Shown: positions 1 to 11,418, counted from the first letter of the stretch. The stretch: DNA of 64,000 nt from Xenoacremonium recifei (GCA_012184525.1 WOFQ01000011.1:124001-188000); one strand, 5' to 3'. Notes: generated by a model from the letters alone, not told the origin. Program-made: numbers and translations.

Positions 1-69
1 CCTACCCACAACTGAAGAGTTGCTGGCTTGAGACATCAATTGCTTGAGTTTTTAAACAGGCCTGCAGCA

Positions 70-713
70 ATGCTTGCTTCACCTGTCAATTTGCCCAAGT
101 GGTGAGTCCAGCAGAGTCGCAACTCAAACATATCACTCACTCACAACTCCCCAGGCTGGCGGAAAACTCGCACCTCCTGCAGCCGCCCATCAACAACTAC
201 TGCGTCTACAATGAAGACTTCACCGTCATGGTACATCCCCTCTCATCTCATGCCCTCCCCTTCTAACAGCCATCGCAGATCGTCGGCGGCCCCAACGCCC
301 GCACCGACTACCACATCAACCAAACGCCCGAGTGGTTCTACCAGTACAAGGGCGCCATGATGCTCAAAGTCGTCGACAACGGCCAGTTCCGCGACATCAT
401 CATCCGCGAGGGCGACATGTTCCTCCTGCCCGGCAACACGCCGCACAACCCCGTGCGCTTCGCCAACACCGTCGGCGTCGTGCTCGAGCAGAAGCGGCCG
501 GCCGACTCGTTGGATCGCATGCGCTGGTACTGCGGTGAGTGTCGCGAGATTGTGCACGAGGCGGCTTTCCATTGCACTGATTTGGGCACGCAGATCAAGA
601 CGGCGGTGGAGGACTTCAAGGGGGATGCGGCGAAGAGGACGTGTGGGAAGTGTGGTGCGTTGGCGGATTGGGCGCCGAAGCCGGGGTCGATTAAGGATCC
701 TAACCTGGAGTAA
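70..713 (+). CDS. BNA1: 3-hydroxyanthranilate 3,4-dioxygenase
   Basis: This enzyme opens the ring of 3-hydroxyanthranilate in the kynurenine route from tryptophan to quinolinate and NAD; it is a cytosolic, iron-dependent cupin. Three exons, 70-101, 155-230 and 279-713, give 180 residues, a normal length for fungal members. The metal ligands expected for the family are visible as His48 and Glu54 in the [13 protein letters not shown] segment and His92 in [16 protein letters not shown]. The C-terminal rubredoxin-like second metal site of fungal and bacterial enzymes is present as Cys121-x2-Cys124 and Cys158-x2-Cys161. The start at 70 was chosen because the short first exon ([11 protein letters not shown]) splices in frame at a GTGAGT donor. 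It faces the FAHD1-like gene tail to tail, 292 bp away. Family assignment is firm; the first exon is slightly less certain. Confidence 0.93.
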
Positions 714-1005
714 ATGGCTTTTGACTTGTGATGAAAGTGTGTGATGAGATATTATGGGGGGCCTGGGAGTTGTGGTGTGGTGTTGTGTGTGTTTAAGGGT
801 TTGCAGGGTGTGGCATGGGATGGCGGAAACGAGACATCGTTTATACACAATCATTTGCTTCCATAGTAAAGCAGGTATAACACGCATAGTACAGCAAAAT
901 ACCTAGGACACACGTTTTGGGTGACAAAGTCACGTCTATAAAACCGCCCAATCTTCCCCCCTTTTATCCCTTTATCCCTCTCCCATACTTCACTCTCACA
1001 ACCCC

Positions 1006-1849
1006 TCAAGTCTCAGCAAAGGCATATGAGCTCGGCGACTCCTCCACCGGGATCTCAATCGCACCCTCCTCAAGCTCCTTGCCATCCACCCTCACACCCG
1101 CAACAATCACATCACCGGGCACAGCCGGCCCAACACCTGCAGGGGTGCCCGTCAGCACGATGTCGCCGGGGTGCAGCGTCATGACCTTGGAGATGTCGCT
1201 CATGATGCGCGGGATGCGGTAGATCATCAGGTTCGTCGAGCCTTGCTGCTTGGTCTCGCCGTTGACCTTGAGGAACAGCTCGACCTCTTGCGGGTCCTGG
1301 ATGGCGGTCTTGGGGATGATGTTGCTCATTGGCAGGAAGGTGTCGAAGCCCTTGGCGATGTCCCAGGGGAGGCCCTTCTTCTTGGCTTCGTTTTGCGCGT
1401 TGCGGGCCGTCATGTCGATGGCCACGGCATAAGCTGCACACTCTGTGTTAGCATCCATGTTCTCAATGACCAATTTTCCCTCTTCATACCCTTGATAGCA
1501 TCCAAGGCACCCTTGGTGTCATCCGGCTTGAGATCTCGGACCACCTTGCCGATGATCAGGGCCAGCTCAACCTCATAGTGCATGTCAATGCCCTTGGGCC
1601 GCAGACACGAGCCTCCCCCAGGCGTGACGATGGATGACGGCGGCTTGAGGAAGAAAAAGGGCTGCTTGGGCGTCGTGTTGTTCAGCTCAGCAATGTGCTC
1701 GCTGTTTTCCATGTCAGTGAGAGTCCTGAAGCTTGCGACAGGGGGGCGTACGCAAAGTTGCGGCCGATGCAGACAACCTTGCCGGCCTGCTTCAGCGATG
1801 AGGAAGCCTGAGGGGCCAGAGTGGCCATTGTGCGTCGAAATGCAAACAT
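1006..1849 (-). CDS. Fumarylacetoacetate hydrolase family protein (FAHD1-like acylpyruvase/oxaloacetate decarboxylase)
   Basis: Exons on the minus strand are 1752-1849, 1490-1701 and 1006-1433, giving 245 residues, close to the size of FAHD1-type acylpyruvases. The start region reads CIGRNFAEHIAELNN across intron 1, the usual opening of the FAH catalytic fold. The metal-binding acidic pair sits in HYEVEL (Glu76, Glu78), followed by the AIDMTARN block across intron 2 and the LTGTPAGVGP turn near the C terminus. Family members hydrolyse acylpyruvates or decarboxylate oxaloacetate, often in mitochondria. The N terminus (MFAFRRTMATLAPQASS) is basic and hydroxylated, so mitochondrial targeting is plausible but inferred; a second in-frame Met lies at residue 8. 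The exact substrate cannot be told from sequence. Confidence 0.9.
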
Positions 1850-4369
1850 CGTGACGGATTTGAGGAGGGATTGAGCCGGGAAGGGTGCTCAATTTGAAGT
1901 GATGGCTTTGTCGGTTCTTGTTCAAGGCGCCGATGCTGGAGCTCGGCTAAGAATGGAGGCCCCGTTCATTCCATCGGAATAGCATCCGGTCATCGCGGGA
2001 AGATGCCGAAGTCGGGTTTCGAGCTTCTATTCGAGTTTGACTTTTTCCCAACACAAAACGGAAACAATCGGCTTCTTTATTATATATATATTCATGTTAG
2101 GCGCCTCAAACTCTATTGTTCCATCACGCCTCGCGAAAACGTGGCTGAGTGGTCGGCTTGGAGCCTGACTAATCATCGCGCTCGGCCCTGTCCCGACGAC
2201 GACGAACGACCTTTCTTTTCTCCCCGGCTTTCGTCCCAACATCATGGTCTGTCCCTTCATGAGCTTCTAGTTTCAAGCCACCAGGCTGGTGGCTGGGGTT
2301 CCAAGGAAAGCGGAAGGGGGCGTGGTTACTGTTTTTACTAGCTACTTAAGGAACCTCCGCTATGGAGGAGGGGAGATCCTTTTTTTTCTTCCTTTAATAT
2401 ACACACCTCTTCGCAAGGATCCTTTGTTTCTCTCTTGTCTCCGGTACTTTCTCAGGCTTGTTTCATCATCATTATTCATCTATATATATATCTACCTTAG
2501 GCATATACCTTTGTGGGGTCTTGTTGTTACGAACACCTTGAGGACTGCCTTCAACAAAATGTTCGCTGCAGGATGCCATAAATGACTGGGCAAAAACTGA
2601 CAGAATTCCAAGATGGCCAACATAGTCATCTTCAGCAGCCACCCAGATATTCAAGTTGCAGAAGCCGAAAACTAGAACTGGGGTTGGTGGGACACATTGG
2701 CTGTTTTGGTGGTGAAGCCTCACACCTGCGATCTGACCTTGGTGATTTGGCTCAAGGTTACGTCCTCTGAGTTTGTGTCCAGGCTTAACTTACAGGAACA
2801 TTACTGCACGGTTGCGCAAACTTCCCGGGCCTCTGTGGAGCTTTGAATTCCAACATCATCTCTATATTTCCGGATTTCTACGTGGAACGCGACAGCCAAC
2901 TCGCGTTACTCTTCTAGATGGTCTGTCCAAGGCTACTGTCGAACCCGGAGGGGCGGCTTAATGCCCGCTGGCTGGGGAGGTGAACATGGAGAAGCAGTGG
3001 AAGCCCTGCGCGACATTCTTTCGGTTCCGATCTTGACGACGGACTTGGATTGGGCCATGGATGACAGGGCCCTTGTATACTCCCCGGAAGGGGTGGGTGA
3101 CTTCAAACCGACTGTCCTTGTTTCTTTTGATCTAGCGATATATCTGCCTGAAATCAGATTTCACAAGCAAGACTTAGCACCGATCTCCCTATCCAAGCAA
3201 CATACTACGGGTTGAACCTGAACGAAGACATAATCCAAGACCACCGTGCATGGTCAGAACTGGCTTTGCCTCCGGAGTATAATGTAACAGACGACATGGT
3301 TACTGTCATTGACAGGCAAATCGGTCTCTTGGTTCAATATATTACAAGCTCATCCCTCCGATGTAGCCCCCGACGCTGCCGGCCACCTTGCACCCAACGT
3401 ACCCCTGGATGGCACCGCCGACACCCATGATCCCGGTGATGCCCGGACTTTGGGCTCATCCTCAACCGCTAACTTACTACCAAGCGATGCAGCCATGGGG
3501 CGCATCCCCTATTCCTAAATACTCGCTTTATATAAAGAAACTCTAGTCATAAGAATTCAAAACATTGGGTCCGGTAAGCATCGCACTCAGCCTGTATCTC
3601 TTCCAGAGAGGGTCGCGCATCATCCCGCAGAGTTTCGTGGCGAGATCGCTGCCAAAGGCTACCACTTTCATCACAGCCCATGGCCGCAACAATGGTGGTG
3701 CTTCGTCGTTTAGAGCGATCGAAATTTTCCTTAGACGTTCATCGTTTTTGAAGTGAATTGCAAGATTTCTTCTCATAGTAATCAGATCAATATATAATCA
3801 GACCAAGTCAAGTACGACAATGAGATTGTTCAATATTGCCGTTCTGTTCAAATTTACGTAAGAAAGATCCATCATATGGTAGCATTTATATCCTACAGCA
3901 AGAATCTTTCATCATGACTTAAATATCTATGTGAGGATCTACAGGCGTCTGTACATCTTGCTGGAAGGCTACCCGATACGTTTCTACGAGACTCCTCTGT
4001 ATCTCATCCCTCTTGAAAGTTACCTTGCTGAGCATGTCCACCAACGAACTTTACTAGAAAGCTTCTAAGGTGCCCCTATTCGATTGCTTTCACTCTGGGT
4101 CAAGGTTGTTGATGACCGCAGCCTCAGAGGTGATTCATTACGGTTGACTTTTCAGGAATACACCATGAGAGCTCGTTCATTCTCAGGCATCGTGTCCTCA
4201 ACAAACTTTTTCGAGGCAAGTATATATCTGCGGTTCTTTCCTTAGCAATAGCGGCCCTGGTCCTTCCTCCCCTTCATGCAGCTCTCACTAAGATGTAACC
4301 TTCTCTCACAACTATCCTCGAAGGAGGCTCCGGCCCCTTACATTTCATTCAACTATCATCACATTCAAA
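1850..4369. other. Gene-free interval with a possible decayed coding stretch
   Basis: No complete gene is visible in these 2.5 kb. The sequence is AT-richer than its neighbours, with TA-rich runs near 2080 and 2480. Between about 3160 and 3350 one plus-strand frame stays open without any ATG and has protein-like composition (reading DLPIQATYYGLNLNED and onward). At 3543-3776 the minus strand has a 77-codon ATG-initiated frame of similar quality. I cannot assign either to a family. They may be remnants of a disabled gene or chance frames. Confidence 0.4.
3543..3776 (-). other. Small open frame of unknown status (77 codons)
   Basis: An ATG-initiated frame on the minus strand encodes a basic 77-residue product starting MRRNLAIHFKNDERLRK and ending in NVLNSYD. 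The composition looks more like protein than the typical antisense frame, but I see no motif, signal peptide or splice-supported extension. It may be part of a decayed gene together with the open plus-strand stretch at about 3160-3350, or a chance frame. No function is proposed. Confidence 0.15.
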
Positions 4370-6328
4370 ATGTGTATCAAACTTACCAGGTGGTTTTACT
4401 GCCACCAATCAGACAAATACAATGCCCCAATACAGCGTCCATGCCAGTATGGATCGCTGGATTCTTTGACGGATCCGTCATCGGTGGATTGGCAGCGTGG
4501 CCAAGCTGCCAACCCCAAAGACATCCGTGACCTGGGACTACCGTTTTTCCCAGGATGGACGTATGCTATGCACAACGAAGAAAGCATCATTCGTTGTGCG
4601 ATGGCAAGAGGAGCCTTGTGCCAGCTCGCACCCCAACAACGCCGAGTTGAGGTCTGGAGCTGCCCCTGTTCCGCGTGCCTCGGCGAAGATGGTTGCCTCC
4701 GACAGGGCAAACCTCAGGCGGTCCTCACCTCGGATGACCATCCCCGGGGAGTCTCCAAGGAAGACCACGAGAAGCTCCAGGTGGCCTGCTCGGAGTACTA
4801 CCGTGAGATCCTGGCGTTCTTGAGGGCGCACGTCGAGCGACTCTGCTACGACGATAGGATGATGAGATGGAGGACACTCGGCAACCTCCTGGGTACCATC
4901 ACCTGTTTCGAGGAGCACAGTCACTTCGATATCTCTGAGGACGGCTTTGGTGACCCGGTATGCCTCAACACGTGCTCCAACATCAAAAAGCCCTGGGCCC
5001 ATAACATCTCTCGGGCATGCCGCTTTGTCGAGGCCAAAGCGATGATGGAGCAGGAGCACTGGTGGGCGCAGGTCTGTCCCGACTACGAGCAAATGCTCGA
5101 AGACCTCAGGGATGTGAGGGGCTGTCCCTCTGCGCAAAGCTGGTGGAATGACGACTCGGGGACGACGGTGAATGTCAAGGAGATGGTGGATGCCATCGAC
5201 AACCGGATCTCCCAGCTCCAACCCAGGAGGGACAACCTCTTCGCCAGGGGGGCATGGGATCGATCCCTGCCTTACCGTCGATGGCTCGCAATCCAGCTGG
5301 TATATTATCCCAGCCGCGATCCCGGACTATCAAGGACCTTTCGGCAGATTCTCATGGACGACTTCATCCTTGGGATCCTGCAACCGATGCCCCCCCAAAG
5401 GAGTATGATGGAGAACGCTCACCTCGTGGAGTCTTGGGGCCGTAGTTTCGGAGAGACTGTAGAATTGCTCACTCTTTTCCGTGACCGCGCTGGTGCAGAT
5501 AATGCGGCACACAAAGCTTTTGTGGCAGAAGGGAGACGCAACGAAGTCTACCGTGTGTTGAAGCAGAACTGCGTTGCCACCAGGGAGCATGGACAGAGGC
5601 TTGCGGCAGCGATATTCGGGGAGCTCGGGAAGTATGCAGTTCGCGTGGAATCGGCTAGAGAAGTGATTTCGTCCTGTGCCATGTGCGGCGACGAGTTTGA
5701 TATAGCTCCTCCTCGCCATCTGCGGGTTGCTTCCGCCCCCTGCTGCAAACAGCCGCTTCACTTTGGCTGCTTCCTGGGTGCTCTTCGCACAACGCTGCGC
5801 TGCCCCTTTTGCCGAGCTGATCTTCGCTACATCCTGCAACGCTTCGGGTTGCTCCGCGGGCCTACACTGGTTTCCATGGACAAGATGCCAGAGGGTCTCT
5901 TCAGGCTCCCCGGCCTAGACGAAGCCATCGCGATGTACGACGAACCACACCGCATCATGTTCCTGGATGTCAGGGACTTGATCGAAGGCCTTTTCCAAAC
6001 GCAGTTCAACATTCGGAGTTACGCGGCCGGCCATGAGGCCAAATGCCTGGCCGAAGATCCGGAGACGGAGGGAGCTGCGTTGGGATATCCTGGCTCTTGC
6101 AGGTCAATGAGGAGCCAGGAGTTTTCGGAGACGGTGGGCTGGTTCCGCGATGTTCCCACTGCTAACGCAAGAAGACTTTGTCGATGGCGAGGGAGAGTCC
6201 GTGGTGCGTGGAGGATGTGCCAGATCTTCCTGGCGCATTTCGGCCAGCGATGGAACAATAGAGCGATGGATGACCCCGTGGATGACCCCGTGGATGACCC
6301 CGTGGATGACGCCGACGAGATAGTATAG
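4370..6328 (+). CDS. RING-finger domain protein of unknown function
   Basis: A single uninterrupted exon encodes 652 residues. The only recognisable domain is a RING-like zinc site at residues 436-481: Cys436-x2-Cys439, Cys458/Cys459, His464-x2-Cys467 and Cys478-x2-Cys481, the last in RCPFCRADL. This spacing suggests an E3 ubiquitin ligase, though a structural zinc knuckle is possible. The N-terminal 430 residues are rich in Cys, Trp and His and resemble nothing I know. The protein ends in an acidic tail made of three perfect DDPV repeats (from residue 634). It has no introns, unlike most neighbours, and is flanked upstream by possibly decayed sequence, which fits a lineage-specific gene. The start has an upstream in-frame stop nearby and an A at -3. 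Confidence 0.72.
   Translation: MCIKLTRWFYCHQSDKYNAPIQRPCQYGSLDSLTDPSSVDWQRGQAANPKDIRDLGLPFFPGWTYAMHNEESIIRCAMARGALCQLAPQQRRVEVWSCPCSACLGEDGCLRQGKPQAVLTSDDHPRGVSKEDHEKLQVACSEYYREILAFLRAHVERLCYDDRMMRWRTLGNLLGTITCFEEHSHFDISEDGFGDPVCLNTCSNIKKPWAHNISRACRFVEAKAMMEQEHWWAQVCPDYEQMLEDLRDVRGCPSAQSWWNDDSGTTVNVKEMVDAIDNRISQLQPRRDNLFARGAWDRSLPYRRWLAIQLVYYPSRDPGLSRTFRQILMDDFILGILQPMPPQRSMMENAHLVESWGRSFGETVELLTLFRDRAGADNAAHKAFVAEGRRNEVYRVLKQNCVATREHGQRLAAAIFGELGKYAVRVESAREVISSCAMCGDEFDIAPPRHLRVASAPCCKQPLHFGCFLGALRTTLRCPFCRADLRYILQRFGLLRGPTLVSMDKMPEGLFRLPGLDEAIAMYDEPHRIMFLDVRDLIEGLFQTQFNIRSYAAGHEAKCLAEDPETEGAALGYPGSCRSMRSQEFSETVGWFRDVPTANARRLCRWRGRVRGAWRMCQIFLAHFGQRWNNRAMDDPVDDPVDDPVDDADEIV
6269..6310 (+). 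repeat. 12-bp coding minisatellite (3.5 copies)
   Basis: The unit GATGACCCCGTG is repeated perfectly three times and then partially, immediately before the stop codon of the RING-finger gene. It encodes Asp-Asp-Pro-Val repeats. Copy number is likely to vary between strains because the copies are identical at the nucleotide level. Confidence 0.95.
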
Positions 6329-6591
6329 GTAGTTGGCATCAAGGGCTTGTTGTGTCTTGTGAGGAGAGGAGAGAGTCTGAAATACGCATCAGTTTGCGTT
6401 CTTACGGAAGCGACTCATAACAGCGAAAGAAAGCGAGATAGAGGTCAGGTATACCAAGGAGTTTGAGGTGTTCAAAAGCAGAACCTGTTTGTAAATGCAT
6501 CATCACCATACCCATAGAATCTACACAACCAATGCAATGCATACAACATATAAACCCAATGTCCATTTCTATTTTTTGAACGCCAGCCCGA

Positions 6592-9532
6592 TCAAGCAAC
6601 ATGCACAAACGCCCGCTTCTTCGCGCTCCGCTCCTCACTCTCATCCTCCCACGTCTCATCCACATAATCCTTCACACTGCGCTCACGGATCTGCATACCC
6701 ACGACCTTCAACGCCGCGATATTAACCCCCATCTCATCCTTCTGCCGCTTCAGCGCCGCGCGCAGGTTGATCCGGATGCCGTCCATCATGACCTTCATGG
6801 CGCGGCTGGCGACGATCTGGCGGTGGTGCGTCTTGAGCATGAAGAAGAGGATGCGGCAGGTCAGTGGGATGTTCATGGAGCGCAGCGCGAAGATGTTGAG
6901 GAAGGTGAAGAGGATGGGCACGGTGGCGAAGGGGAGGGTGAGGAGGGCGTCGTGGAGGGCTGAGGCTTTGATGCGTTGGAGGACGGAGAGGACGTGGGCT
7001 TCGGCGGTGATGTTGCCGAGGGCGAGGAAGATGGGGTTGCGCTGCGGTGGCATGGCGTGCGGGTTCGTCAGCTTGGCCTCCTCGTATTCCTTCAGGAGGT
7101 TTAGGTCGGCCATGCCCATCTCAAGGGCCTCAGCGATGCGTTCTCCCGCCATGAGCGTCTCGGTCGTCTGTTTGGTGGCAGCTCCAACCTCGCCATTCTC
7201 GTCCTCGGCATCAGGGTCTCGCTCAAGCGACGTGGTCAGCGTGCTCTCGTACAGCTCCTCAATCTCCCGCTCCCGCTCCTCCTCGAGGAAGATCTGCTCC
7301 TCGGTTTCGTCCCAGACGCGAATGCTCTTGTCGTGGCCTGCACTCGCCAGGAAGTTTCCACTGTGGCTGATGGCCATGGCCCAGACCTCGCCGTGGTGGC
7401 CGTCCAGGCGCTGGATCTGCTCAAACTTGTCGCCGTCCCAGTAGCGGATGGTGCGGTCCTTGCTGCTGCTGAAGAAGTGATGACCGTTGCCGTCCGCGTT
7501 GTGAGGCACAAAGGCGACTTGGAGAATACTGTCCTGGTGACCGAATAGTGCTTTATGGCAGTCACCGAAGTCGAGACCCCAGATCCGGATGTTCTTGTCG
7601 GCCGAACTGGTCACGATGAGCTTGCTGTCGTAGGAAATATCCATGCTCAACACCGGAAGCTTGTGGCCATAGAGGTTAAGGTAGAGCTTCAAAGAATCCA
7701 CAAAGAAGACCTTGACCGTGTTGTCCAACAGTGCTACTGCCAGGAGCCTGGCGTCGGGAGAGAACTTGAGGCTAAGGATGTCATCCGAGACCTTGAGTGT
7801 CCTTGACTGTACCAGCTTCAGCTTTGGTATTGTCCTCCGAGTGCCCAGAATCTCTTCCTGAACAATCTTGAAATCCCAGAACTTGGCTGTCTTGTCAGCA
7901 CTTCCTGAAACAACAGATCGTCCGTCGGGGTGGACGTGAAGTGACCACACGGCTCCTTCATGAGCATCCACGCTATCAAGAAGCGCGGATGATGCGACGT
8001 CGAAGAGCTGCAGTTCGCCGCTCTTCGTTCCTACCACAACTACTTTGTCGCCAGGGAGGAATGCGCAGCAAAGAGCATAGCCGCATTCAAATGTTCGAAT
8101 GCAGTTCTGCGTCTTGATGTTCCAGATCTTGAGGTTTCCATTTGACGCTGAAGCCAGCATCTTGTCGTCTGAACTCAACGACAAGGCTCGTATGTCTGTC
8201 CGGTGGCCGGGAAGTTCGACAGACAGTGCTCGGGTGTAATCCGGAACGTCCTGCTTCTTTGACTTCTCATTCTTGTCCTTTGTGGGCACGTTGTAGTACT
8301 CGAGCTGATTGTTCGTCGTCCCAACGAGTAGATGAAGGTCTTTCTGCCCGCTAGGTAGTGCCCAGTCCACTGAACGCACCTTGCCTCCTGTCCGTACTAT
8401 CACGTACTGGACAAAGACGTCGCTGATGTCGGCCTTTGACACATCTTCAGCCTCTTCATCCCCATTCACCACTTCTTCCTCTGTACTTTTGCTGGATTTT
8501 TGCTTCTCGCGACGTCGCCTCCTTTTCCGGGCGAGAGCTTTTCGAATCTCGGATTCTGACCGTATCCGCCACACATCAACGGCTTTTTCTGTACCATGAA
8601 CGGCGAAATAGTCTTTTCGGGGGTGGAACACGACCTCGGTTGCTCGGTCCTTACTCTGACGGTGCAGCGTTCCCCGATCATGCAAGAAATGTACTGACGC
8701 CGACACATCAACCCTCTTCGCGCTCAAGGCTAGACCGCCCACGTCGAAGGACCACACCTTGATTTCACCGTCGTTACCAGCCGTGATGCAGCCGCTATAG
8801 TCGGGTGACAAGCCGAGAGCCCAACACTCGCCGTTGGTCTGTGAGATGTGTGTCTCAATGCAGTGCCTTGAAGTCAAATCCCACAGCTTCAAGAGAGAGT
8901 CCTTGCCAGTCGTGACCAGGAAGCCCTCCGAAGTTCCCTCTCCGTCTAATACCATCGCTTGTGCTCCATCTTCATCTTCAACTTGGGCTTCGGGCTCCAC
9001 GAACTGCAGACCAGTGATCTGATCTTTGTGCCCTCGAAGCTTGAACTGGCCTACTTCAGCGACGAGATCCCAGATGATGACATCGGTGTCCTTCGAGCCA
9101 CTAGCGAGTCGCACGCCAGATTTGTCGAAGGCGAGTTTGGTAATTGCTGATCTGTGTCCATTAAAGTTCACAATAACCGTAGCAATCTTGCTGTCCCATA
9201 ATCGAATGCTCCCATCCTCATATCCGACCGCGAAGATGTCCTTGTCTGTCTTGCTCTGTGCGATGGCAGTCACGGGGACCGAACATCTCTCGTCTCTCCA
9301 GCGGCTGACGAGTTCGCCCTTCTTGATATCCCAGCAAAGTACTTCTTCGTTCGCAGCGACTACGGCTTGGCCCGCGCCAGTCGCAGTGCGGTCTCTGGAC
9401 GTCCAAACAAGGTTCGAGGTGCTGGAGGCGACAACGCCAAATGACTTGGTATGCTCGTACTTCCTAAGAGACAAAAGATCAGCAGAAAGCTTTGAGAATC
9501 CCGAAAGCAACTTACAAATACGACTTGACCAT
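6592..9532 (-). CDS. UTP12: U3 snoRNP / SSU processome WD40 protein Utp12 (Dip2, WDR3 homologue)
   Basis: Utp12 is a UtpB-complex component of the small-subunit processome, needed in the nucleolus for 18S pre-rRNA processing. Exons are 9516-9532 and 6592-9463, giving 962 residues, close to the yeast Dip2 length. The tiny first exon (MVKSYL) joins KYEHTKSFGVV at a GTAAGT donor, reproducing the family N terminus. The body carries many WD40 blades, for example FNGHRSAITKLAFD, LRGHKDQITGLQF and LDGHHGEVWAMAISHSGNFLASAGHDKSIRVWD. A lysine/arginine-rich insert (RKRRRRREKQK) separates the two propellers. The conserved C-terminal Utp12 domain lies at roughly 830-935. It is divergent from ARPC2, 278 bp away. 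Confidence 0.95.
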
Positions 9533-9810
9533 TTTTGCCGAGTTGCGACCAGGATTGGTCTCTGTGCACTGCGTCGTCCAGATCCAGAACTTGCAAGATC
9601 CTCGTCCCTCAATTCTACATGGAAATTTTCTTATCGATAAGAAATGTGTGCACGGGCCCCTGCCACCTTAGCTCCAGCTCTACGTCACGTGGGCGGCTGG
9701 GCGTTTGGGAGCTTGACGTCCCTCACCACGTAAGCCCCACTAACAGGCGTCAACCAAGCTCCAGGACGACACGGAGAGAGCACATCGGAGCAAAGCAGGC
9801 GACATTCACG
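9533..9810. promoter_or_regulatory. Shared divergent promoter of UTP12 and ARPC2
   Basis: Only 278 bp separate the two start codons. The interval contains a perfect 18-bp palindrome at 9627-9644 that places two GATA-factor core sites head to head (CTTATCGATAAG), and a CACGTG E-box at 9686-9691. Both are known fungal regulatory motifs; occupancy is inferred. Confidence 0.6.
9627..9644. promoter_or_regulatory. 18-bp perfect palindrome with paired GATA sites
   Basis: The sequence TTTCTTATCGATAAGAAA is its own reverse complement and contains abutting TTATC and GATAA half-sites. It lies 95 bp upstream of the UTP12 start and 167 bp upstream of the ARPC2 start. Confidence 0.6.
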
Positions 9811-10982
9811 ATGCTTCTCTTAGACTACCAGAACGTCCTCATCCAATCGGTGTTGACCGAGCGCTTCTCGGGGTAAGAATGCGCCAAAGGCTCCGGCGGA
9901 CGGTCCAGCTAATCGTACGGCAGAGCCCCCCCCGCGCATATCGACCAGACGGTCAGCGACTTCGACGGCGTCACCTTCCACATCTCGACCCCCGAGACTA
10001 AGACCAAGATCCTCCTGTCGATCCAAATACGATGCTTCAAGGACCTAGTTCAGTACGGCGCTGAAGATGTGCTCCAACGCGAGTACGGGGAATACGTGGC
10101 TCCGGTCGAACCGGGCTTCGACTTCTCTGTCATGGTTGACCTGGAGAACTTGCCCGAGTCAAAAGGTGCGAGACGTTCGACCCGAAAGGCTCCTGAAACA
10201 CTCAATATCTGACTTATTAATCTAGAGGACCGAGACGCTCTCGCCATGAAGTTCGCCCTCCTGAAGCGCAACGCCATGGCCGCACCGTTCGAGCAAGCAT
10301 ACCAGGAATACTACCACCTAAAGGAGGAGGCATCCAAGTTTACTTCCGAGGAGGCCCCCCAAGGTGTGCGCGAGGGAGGAGAGGTCAAGGCGATCCACTA
10401 CAGAGAGGAGGAGGCCATCTACGTCAAGGCCAGCCACGACCGAGTGACGGTCATCTTCAGCACCGTGTTCCGTGAGGAGACCGACAGGGTATTCGGCAGG
10501 GTCTTCATCCAAGAATTCGTCGATGCGCGAAGGCGAGCAATCCAGAACGCTCCTCAAGTGTTGTTCAGGAACGATCCACCGCTGGAGCTCCAGGGCGTAC
10601 CCGGAGTGCGATCAACGGGAACCGGCGAGATCGGCTATGTCACCTTCGGTACAGTACCTTGGAATCATTGAGATTGAAATGTCACTAATTGTCATGTTAG
10701 TTCTCTTCCCTCGACATCTCACGGCTCAACGCATGCCCGATGTCATCTCTCACATCCAGACTTTCCGCGACTACTTCCATTATCATATCAAGGCCTCCAA
10801 AGCCTATATCCACTCGCGAATGCGGAAGCGAACTGCCGACTTCCTCCAAGGTGAGTTCGATTTTGTGAACCATTCATTACAATCGTTGACAACGTCCAGT
10901 CTTGCGTCGCGCCAGGCCCGAAAACGAGGAGAAGGAAAGGAAGACGGCAAGCGGAAGGACTTTCAAGGTTCAATCGAGCTAG
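9811..10982 (+). CDS. ARC35: Arp2/3 complex 34-kDa subunit (ARPC2 / Arc35)
   Basis: ARPC2 is a core structural subunit of the Arp2/3 complex that nucleates branched actin and contacts the mother filament at endocytic actin patches. Five exons, 9811-9872, 9924-10165, 10226-10648, 10701-10850 and 10900-10982, all phase consistent, give 319 residues, typical for the family. Diagnostic blocks are the N terminus ([19 protein letters not shown]), [14 protein letters not shown] and the strongly conserved [11 protein letters not shown], which is formed across intron 3. The C-terminal helix reads [20 protein letters not shown]. All four introns are 49-60 bp with GT..AG ends. It shares a promoter with UTP12. 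Confidence 0.95.
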
Positions 10983-11418
10983 ACTCTCGACTAAAATCAT
11001 GCGCGGGCGGTTTTCAGGTCTATTTAGTCAATGCTATGAGATATGTGGTGTTGTCCAGATGGGTGTTTTATGAAGCGGTAGATCTTAGGAGAGAAGACTG
11101 GGAAGGAGATGAGCGAATAAATCAAGAAAATATTGTCCTTGTTAATTCTCCTAAGTCACATCTATTTTGTGAGTAAAAATTGATATGAGCATCTGAAGTA
11201 AGGTATCTCTTTCACCACAAGAGGTACCCCGGGAACTCTCTTGTAGAGCTTCAATTGAGTTGTGCCTACGGTGAGCAAACCGTTAGCGGTGGCTAGCGCC
11301 CCGCATGCCGACAAGCTCCCGGTCCCTTCAGCCAGCCGATACCAACCGCCAACGGCTTTCCTTTCAACGTCTCAACGACCTCCTCTCATGGGGTCAACAT
11401 CCGCAAGCCGCCACAGCA
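10983..11418. other. ARPC2 3' flank and LCL3 upstream region
   Basis: No gene is seen. The LCL3 frame is open upstream to an ATG at 11305, which would add 38 residues ([16 protein letters not shown] onward), but that extension looks unlike the family and is treated as leader. Confidence 0.5.

Noticed and set aside
8466..8711. Small frames antisense or out of frame to UTP12
   Set aside because: Shadows of the strongly supported WD40 frame.
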